Below are positions 1 through 7,192 of a DNA stretch of 7,192 nucleotides, one piece after another. Location: NCBI GenBank assembly GCA_028282185.1, contig JANQIJ010000232.1, positions 1-7,192 on the forward strand, given 5' to 3'. Each line of letters begins with the position of its first letter. The first letter of the stretch is position 1. Under the pieces are notes generated by a model. That model was not told the DNA's origin. It did no database searches and saw only the letters and a program-made list of their open reading frames with translations. The stretch comes from Rhodospirillales bacterium. Its GTDB lineage: Bacteria > Pseudomonadota > Alphaproteobacteria > Rhodospirillales > Casp-alpha2. Position numbers and translations under genes: made by a program.

Positions 1-166
1 CCGCGGCATGACAGACCATTACCGGGCTGGTTCCTCCAAGACGGCTTGCGGCGGACACCGGGCTGAGCGTTTCGACCTCGCCATCGGAGGTCAACCAGAC
101 GGCGCGGCGAACGCCGCAAACCAAGGCCGGTGCGTCCGGCAGGCGGAAGGACGGGGCGGTGGACAC
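1..166 (-). CDS. N-terminal fragment of a probable DinG-like ATP-dependent DNA helicase (cut by the window edge)
   Basis: An open frame of 55 codons runs from a GTG at 166-164 off the left edge without a stop. It begins MSTAPSFRLPDAPALV and continues through a stretch with the segments RRAVWLTSDGEVETLSP and SPVMVCHAA. This looks like protein rather than chance: it has a conserved-looking Pro/Leu-rich opening, a hydrophobic strand, a D-G-E turn and a VCHA segment. I associate that pattern with the start of alphaproteobacterial DinG-type helicases (LPD-PALV, then a D-G-E turn, then LVCHAPATARRL). The identification rests on memory of the family; the Walker motifs would be outside the window. 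The GTG is chosen because the osmC stop TGA (172-170) is in the same frame, leaving only 3 bases between the genes, and the similarity begins almost at once. No clear Shine-Dalgarno sequence is present, so translation may depend on ribosomes finishing osmC. An alternative start is the TTG of the ALV segment. Coding status is moderately sure; function is tentative. Confidence 0.5.
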   Translation of the reverse strand, partial: MSTAPSFRLPDAPALVCGVRRAVWLTSDGEVETLSPVSAASRLGGTSPVMVCHAA

Positions 167-169
167 CGG

Positions 170-685
170 TCAGGCGGCGTTGGTTTTTGTGTCCACGGCC
201 ACGGGGGGTGGCGACTTAAGGGTCTGATAGACGACGCAATAGCGCTCTGTCAGCTTCATCAAGGTCGCCAGCTTCTCGTCGTCGGCGTCGGTCGCCAGGT
301 CGAAGCTCAAACGGATGTCCTTGAAACCGACGGGCGCCTCGCGATCGACGCCCAGGGTGCCCTTGAAGTCCAGGTCGCCTTCGGCCCGCAGGGTGCCGTC
401 CTTGACGTCGATCTCCAGCGCCGTGGCCACGGCCTTGAGCGTCACCCCGGCGCAAGCGACCAGGGCCTGTAACAGCATGTCGCCGGAACAGGCCTGGGTG
501 CCGGGTCCGCCGGTGGCGGGATGCAGGCCGGCCTCGACGATGGCGCGTCCCGTCTCCACCGAACAGACCACGTCCTCGCCGTGGACGCTGCCTTCGGCGT
601 GCAGGGTGATCACGGCTTGTGCCGGGTCGTCCCGATAGGCTTCCTTCAAGGGCGCTTGCAGGGACCGCAGTTTGTCCGCGTCCAT
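170..685 (-). CDS. OsmC family protein (thiol-dependent peroxidase-like)
   Basis: This is a 171-residue protein of the OsmC/Ohr/YhfA superfamily, small cytoplasmic proteins of which the studied members reduce organic hydroperoxides with two conserved cysteines. Cys78 sits in the core helix segment (CSGDMLLQALVACAGVTL, residues 66-83) and Cys150 in the ERYCVVYQTL segment (residues 148-156), matching the two redox cysteines of E. coli OsmC in relative position. Cys41 and Cys66 are additional. The central GTLGVDREAPVGFKDIRLSF region (about 109-128) gives the beta-strands of the fold. The start at 685 is preferred because a strong GGAGGA lies at 692-697, six bases upstream; in-frame upstream codons would enter the neighbouring gene. 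It lies 38 bases downstream of the exported-protein gene and 3 bases upstream of the next gene, so cotranscription is plausible. Family assignment is secure. Whether it is OsmC proper, Ohr or a YhfA-like member of unknown substrate cannot be told by eye, so no symbol is given. Confidence 0.9.
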   Translation of the reverse strand: MDADKLRSLQAPLKEAYRDDPAQAVITLHAEGSVHGEDVVCSVETGRAIVEAGLHPATGGPGTQACSGDMLLQALVACAGVTLKAVATALEIDVKDGTLRAEGDLDFKGTLGVDREAPVGFKDIRLSFDLATDADDEKLATLMKLTERYCVVYQTLKSPPPVAVDTKTNAA

Positions 686-691
686 AACTCT

Positions 692-697
692 TCCTCC
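692..697 (-). promoter_or_regulatory. Strong ribosome binding site of the OsmC-family gene
   Basis: Read on the minus strand this is GGAGGA, six bases before the ATG at 685-683. It is the best Shine-Dalgarno match seen among the gene starts in this window. It fixes the OsmC start, excluding the longer in-frame opening that extends back to 886 inside the preceding gene. Confidence 0.75.
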
Positions 698-723
698 GAA
701 AATTTCCGATGATTGGTGATGGT

Positions 724-1677
724 CTACGGCGTGCCGAACAGGGCAACGCGCTTGACGATGAAATCGCCGCCCCGGCTTGACAGTTGAAGGCCGGAAAACG
801 GATCGCGGAAGCCGCGATCGACGGTCTTGATGACTTCGGCGCCGTCGACCGACACGGTCATCGTTCCGTCCGCCGCGCGGGTCCAATCCAGGCGGTGGAA
901 TTTCTTGTCTTCCAGGTTCACTGACTGGCGCGTCGCGTCGACCACCGCCGTGCCGCGCGACGAATAGCGTTGCAGCTCGATCCCCTTGCCGGCGATGTAG
1001 ACCAGACGATATCCCGCAGCCCGTTGGGCGCCTTGGTAGACGGTCATGGCGAAGGTTCCGGGTTGGGCGACCGAATAGAGGTCGGCTTCAAGGGCGAAGG
1101 CATTGGACACCGGGGCGGCGCTGTGAATGTCCGTCGGCTGCGGCCCGGACGACGCGGCGGAGGTCGTGCCGCCGCCCTGCTGGACCTTGCCGCCGAGGAT
1201 CGCGCCGAACAGTTGCAGGGCCTTTTCCTCGTTCGACAGCTTGCGTTCCGGCTGGGCCGCCTGGGCCTGGGTTGCCTGGACCTTATTGCGAAGGCCCCAG
1301 CCGCTTTCGATGAAATAGGTGCCGCGCGTCACGGTCCAGACCGGATCGCGGGCGAAGTCGCCGTCGGCGAAGTCATCGATCAGGACGGCCTTGGTCCAGG
1401 GCCGGTCGAAACCGATGGCCAGGTTGCGCAAATCCTGCAGGAACCGCGGGTTGGCGGCGCGTGCCTTCTCGGCCTCGTCGACCAGTTTGTTCAGCTTGTC
1501 GACGAAATCCTGAAGCCGCCTGTCCGAGCGGGCCGGAACGCCCGACCCGCCCGTGCCGGGCGGCGGGGCCGCGCGCGCCTGGTCCGGGTTCGACCAGGTC
1601 GAATAGCGGCTCGATTGGGCCTGGACCGGCAGGCTCAGCAGGGCCGAAATCAGCAGCATCGAAACGGTCCGTGTCAT
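724..1677 (-). CDS. Exported protein of unknown function with a predicted LamG/concanavalin-like beta-sandwich
   Basis: This is a 317-residue protein I cannot name. Residues 1-20 form a signal peptide: Arg3, a hydrophobic core (MLLISALLSLPV) and a VQA cleavage motif before Gln21, so the product is probably periplasmic or secreted. A Pro/Gly-rich linker (about 35-50) is followed by a charged helical stretch (about 52-88, RLQDFVDKLNKLVDEAEKAR). From Val98 a beta-rich domain begins with LIDDFADGDF and DPVWTVTRGTYFIESGWGLR. This opening is typical of concanavalin/LamG-like sandwich domains, including DUF1080-type relatives. The later strands (about 193-317) include FALEADLYSV, AGYRLVYIAGKGIELQRYSS and TMTVSVDGAEVIKTVD, with SGLQLSSRGGDFIVKRVALFG near the C-terminus. 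A Gln/Ala/Gly-rich insert (about 132-190) splits the domain. No catalytic residues are recognisable. The start at 1677 gives the cleanest signal peptide, but an in-frame ATG at 1698 is equally possible and neither has a good Shine-Dalgarno sequence. It follows metH after a 186-base gap and precedes osmC by 38 bases. Confidence 0.8.
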   Translation of the reverse strand: MTRTVSMLLISALLSLPVQAQSSRYSTWSNPDQARAAPPPGTGGSGVPARSDRRLQDFVDKLNKLVDEAEKARAANPRFLQDLRNLAIGFDRPWTKAVLIDDFADGDFARDPVWTVTRGTYFIESGWGLRNKVQATQAQAAQPERKLSNEEKALQLFGAILGGKVQQGGGTTSAASSGPQPTDIHSAAPVSNAFALEADLYSVAQPGTFAMTVYQGAQRAAGYRLVYIAGKGIELQRYSSRGTAVVDATRQSVNLEDKKFHRLDWTRAADGTMTVSVDGAEVIKTVDRGFRDPFSGLQLSSRGGDFIVKRVALFGTP

Positions 1678-1799
1678 GGCCGCATGATGCGGGATCATCC
1701 GGGGCAAGCCAAGAGGGGAATCTTGCGGCAATGGCGTCTCGACAAACTCATGGGACCGGGTGCCGAGTCCCCGCATCGTGCTTTCCTGGCACCTCGCCG

Positions 1800-1815
1800 G
1801 CGGCGAAATCGCCGC
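1800..1815 (-). other. Inverted repeat downstream of metH (possible 3' hairpin)
   Basis: GCGGCGAAATCGCCGC (plus strand) forms a perfect seven-base-pair inverted repeat around two central bases; in RNA this would be six or seven pairs with a small loop. It lies about 50 bases past the metH stop. No run of U follows on the minus-strand transcript, so it does not meet the usual picture of an intrinsic terminator. It could stabilise the mRNA 3' end, be part of a Rho-dependent site, or be chance in GC-rich DNA. Confidence 0.25.
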
Positions 1816-1863
1816 ACCGCGTCGCGTCACGACCTGGCCCGGCCCGGCTGTTGAGTCCGGACC

Positions 1864-5583
<3,720 letters not shown>

Positions 5584-5622
5584 GGTCTGTGTTCCGGTCT
5601 GGCGGTCATCGCGGTCTTGCGC

Positions 5623-6582
5623 CTATGCCCGCGCCGATGCGGCGTCGGTCTCCGGGCGGACGCCCAGCATGTGGCAGATGGCATAGGTCAGGTCGGCCTG
5701 GTTGAGAGTATAGAAATGGAACTGTTTCTCGCCCTGGCCATGCAGAGCGCGGCATTGTTCGGCGACCAACGAGGCGGCGACCAGGCGATGGGTCGCCGGG
5801 TCGTCCTCCAGCCCGTCGAACAGGTCGGCCAGCCAGCGGGGCACGCCGGCGCCGCAGCGTTTGCAGAACGAGGCGACCTTGGTGAAGTTATGGATCGGCA
5901 TGATCCCCGGGACGATGGGCGCCCAGATGCCGGCGGCGCGGGCCTGATCGACGAACCGCAGGTAGACGTCCGTGTCGAAAAAGAACTGGGTGATCGCCTG
6001 GTCGGCGCCGGCGTCCAGCTTGCGTTTCAGGTTGTCCATGTCCGCCTTGGCGCCGCGGGCTTCGGGATGGACTTCCGGATAGGCGCCGACGGATATGTGG
6101 AAGTCGCCGATTTGGCGCAGGCCGGCGACCAGGTCGGAAGCAAAAGCATAGCCGCCCGGATAGGGGACATATCGTTCGGCGCCGGCTTGCGGATCGCCGC
6201 GCAGGGCGACGATGTGGCGCACCCCCATGTCCCAATATTCTTGGGCAACGGCGTCGACTTCCTGAACCGTCGCATCGACGCAGGTCAGATGCGCCGCCGG
6301 TACCAGGTCGGTTTCCTTGAGCAGGCGTTCGACGGTGGCATGGGTTCGCTGACGGGTCGAACCGCCGGCGCCATAGGTCACGGAAACGTATTTCGGGCCG
6401 AGCGGCGCCAGGCGTTGGATGCTGTCCCATAGGGATTTCTCCGAGCCTTCGCTGGCCGGCGGAAAGAACTCGAACGAAACTTCGACGTCGTCCGGCAAGG
6501 GCGCGGCGATCGCCAGGCCTTCCGTTCCGGCCCGATGGTGGGCGGCCATTTGACGGATTTCTTGGGCATTGGCGGCGGGCAT
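5623..6582 (-). CDS. metF: 5,10-methylenetetrahydrofolate reductase (FAD-dependent)
   Basis: This enzyme reduces 5,10-methylene-THF to 5-methyl-THF with FAD and NAD(P)H, supplying the methyl donor for the adjacent metH. The 319 residues form a single TIM barrel, slightly longer than E. coli MetF (296) because of an N-terminal lead of about 30 residues. Family residues are visible: catalytic Glu38 in VSFEFFPP (E. coli Glu28), YVSVTYGAGGSTR (65-77), HLTCVD (98-103), Asp130 in ALRGDP (E. coli Asp120), Tyr168 in GAYPE, Gln199 in ITQFFFD (E. coli Gln183), PGIMPI (225-230) and the C-terminal HFYTLN (289-294). The ATG at 6582 is chosen because homology starts soon after it, and a GGAG lies at 6594-6597, 11 bases upstream. 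The frame stays open back to 7023, but that part overlaps the preceding gene and is not MetF-like. The ATG overlaps the upstream TGA by one base (TGATG), which suggests translational coupling. No room exists for a riboswitch directly before this gene. Confidence 0.97.
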   Translation of the reverse strand: MPAANAQEIRQMAAHHRAGTEGLAIAAPLPDDVEVSFEFFPPASEGSEKSLWDSIQRLAPLGPKYVSVTYGAGGSTRQRTHATVERLLKETDLVPAAHLTCVDATVQEVDAVAQEYWDMGVRHIVALRGDPQAGAERYVPYPGGYAFASDLVAGLRQIGDFHISVGAYPEVHPEARGAKADMDNLKRKLDAGADQAITQFFFDTDVYLRFVDQARAAGIWAPIVPGIMPIHNFTKVASFCKRCGAGVPRWLADLFDGLEDDPATHRLVAASLVAEQCRALHGQGEKQFHFYTLNQADLTYAICHMLGVRPETDAASARA

Positions 6583-7192
6583 CAGGGGCGGGTCTCCAGG
6601 GTTCGGTGGGGTGCGGGACGACGTGCGCCGTCTTGCGGTTGGCCGGAGGATGCGGCTTGCGACGGTCCGTCGACCAGTGTCACGGCGTTGTCCTTGACCG
6701 CCGACCACAAAGTGACGGTCAGGGGGTCGCCCGGCAGATGGCGCAGCGCCCGGGGCGTCAAGCCGGCGCGCCGGCACCAGGCCTTGGGTTCTTCGTCGGC
6801 AAAGCCCAGGCGCCGGTGCTGATGATCGTTTCTCAGGCTTTCCTCGCCATGCGGTGCGAAATCGACGATCAACAACATGCCGCCCGGCATCAACACGCGG
6901 GCGGCGGCCTCGATCGCCGGCGCCGGGTCGGCCAGGAAATGCAGGACCTGGTGCAGGGTCACCAGATCGAAGCTGGCGGCGGGAAAGGGCGGTTGGGTCA
7001 GGTCGGCCTGACGAACCCGGCAATGGTCAAGGCCGGCGCGCTCCAGATTGGCCCGGGCGATGGCCAGCATTTCACGGGACAGATCGGCGCCCTGGCCCTC
7101 GTCTGCCCTGGGCGCCAACAGTTCGAGAATGCGCCCGGTGCCGGTGCCCATATCCAGGTGGCGTTCGATCCGTTCGGGCACGAGCTCGAGGA
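6582..7192 (-). CDS. SAM-dependent methyltransferase, C-terminal part; probably an ArsR-type regulator/methyltransferase fusion (cut by the window edge)
   Basis: The visible 202 codons enter from the right edge in frame and end at the TGA at 6584-6582. Numbering from the valine at 7181, the class I methyltransferase signature is clear. Motif I is LDMGTGTGR (9-17), followed by the acidic ribose-binding Asp33 in GADLS, then QAD (Asp60), FDLVTLHQVLHFLADP (71-86), and the post-motif strand LMPGGMLLIVDFAPHG (97-112). The GEESLRNDHQHRRLGF segment (112-127) and the GDPLTVTLWSA end (151-161) resemble a group in which an N-terminal ArsR-type winged helix precedes this domain, often beside metF in alphaproteobacteria. 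The winged helix would lie outside the window, so the regulatory role is inferred. The GTG at 7181 is an internal valine, not the start: LEL precedes it in frame. An unusual tail of about 38 Ala/Pro/Arg-rich residues follows the domain. The stop overlaps the metF start. Confidence 0.85.
   Translation of the reverse strand, partial: LELVPERIERHLDMGTGTGRILELLAPRADEGQGADLSREMLAIARANLERAGLDHCRVRQADLTQPPFPAASFDLVTLHQVLHFLADPAPAIEAAARVLMPGGMLLIVDFAPHGEESLRNDHQHRRLGFADEEPKAWCRRAGLTPRALRHLPGDPLTVTLWSAVKDNAVTLVDGPSQAASSGQPQDGARRPAPHRTLETRP

Noticed and set aside
8..472. Plus-strand open frame of 154 codons at the left end
   Set aside because: It overlaps the OsmC-family gene and the likely helicase start on the other strand. 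Its Gly/Arg/Gln-rich composition is typical of a GC-bias shadow.
686..886. 67-residue upstream extension of the OsmC-family protein
   Set aside because: It lies over the 3' end of the exported-protein gene, while the GGAGGA at 692-697 supports the start at 685.
1678..1830. 51-residue upstream extension of the exported protein
   Set aside because: It would bury the signal peptide, is Arg/Pro-rich and has no Shine-Dalgarno support. The gap is better read as non-coding.
970..1854. Plus-strand open frame of 294 codons opposite the exported-protein gene
   Set aside because: It is antisense to a frame with a clean signal peptide and domain-like strands. The plus-strand product is Arg/Gly/Leu-rich and lacks recognisable motifs.
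5584..5622. Possible cobalamin or SAM riboswitch before metH
   Set aside because: The 39-base gap is too short for a known cobalamin or SAM riboswitch. I see no B12-box-like segment or stem pattern.
6583..7023. N-terminal extension of metF in the same frame
   Set aside because: It is Arg/Pro-rich and overlaps the well-supported methyltransferase frame. MetF similarity begins only after the ATG at 6582.

Overview
The window is GC-rich and densely coding, and every gene I can support lies on the minus strand, so reading order runs from high to low coordinates. The protein sequences and the arrangement suggest an alphaproteobacterium, probably of the Rhodospirillales type. That placement is inference from gene content and similarity remembered by eye, not a phylogenetic result.

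Right part (5623-7192): the 3' part of a class I SAM-dependent methyltransferase gene runs off the right edge. In related bacteria this protein often carries an N-terminal ArsR-type DNA-binding domain, which would lie outside the window. Its TGA overlaps the ATG of metF (5,10-methylenetetrahydrofolate reductase) in a TGATG junction.

Centre (1864-5583): a complete, full-length cobalamin-dependent methionine synthase (metH) starts 39 bases after metF. Together metF and metH make 5-methyl-THF and use it to methylate homocysteine to methionine. The upstream gene binds SAM, the end product of the pathway's next step. The three genes look like one transcription unit with a possible built-in regulator.

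Between metH and the next gene (1678-1863) is the largest non-coding gap, 186 bases. It holds a 16-base inverted repeat but no convincing terminator or promoter.

Left part (1-1677): a secreted or periplasmic protein of unknown function with a predicted concanavalin/LamG-like beta-sandwich, then a thiol-dependent OsmC-family protein with a strong ribosome binding site, then the first 55 codons of a gene running off the left edge. That last gene starts 3 bases after the osmC stop and resembles the N-terminus of alphaproteobacterial DinG-like ATP-dependent helicases.

I see no mobile elements, tRNA or rRNA genes, CRISPR arrays, or long repeats. Overall this is an ordinary housekeeping region. 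The items most worth a second look are the methyltransferase/metF coupling and the uncharacterised exported protein. I found no evidence for a novel defence or other undescribed system.
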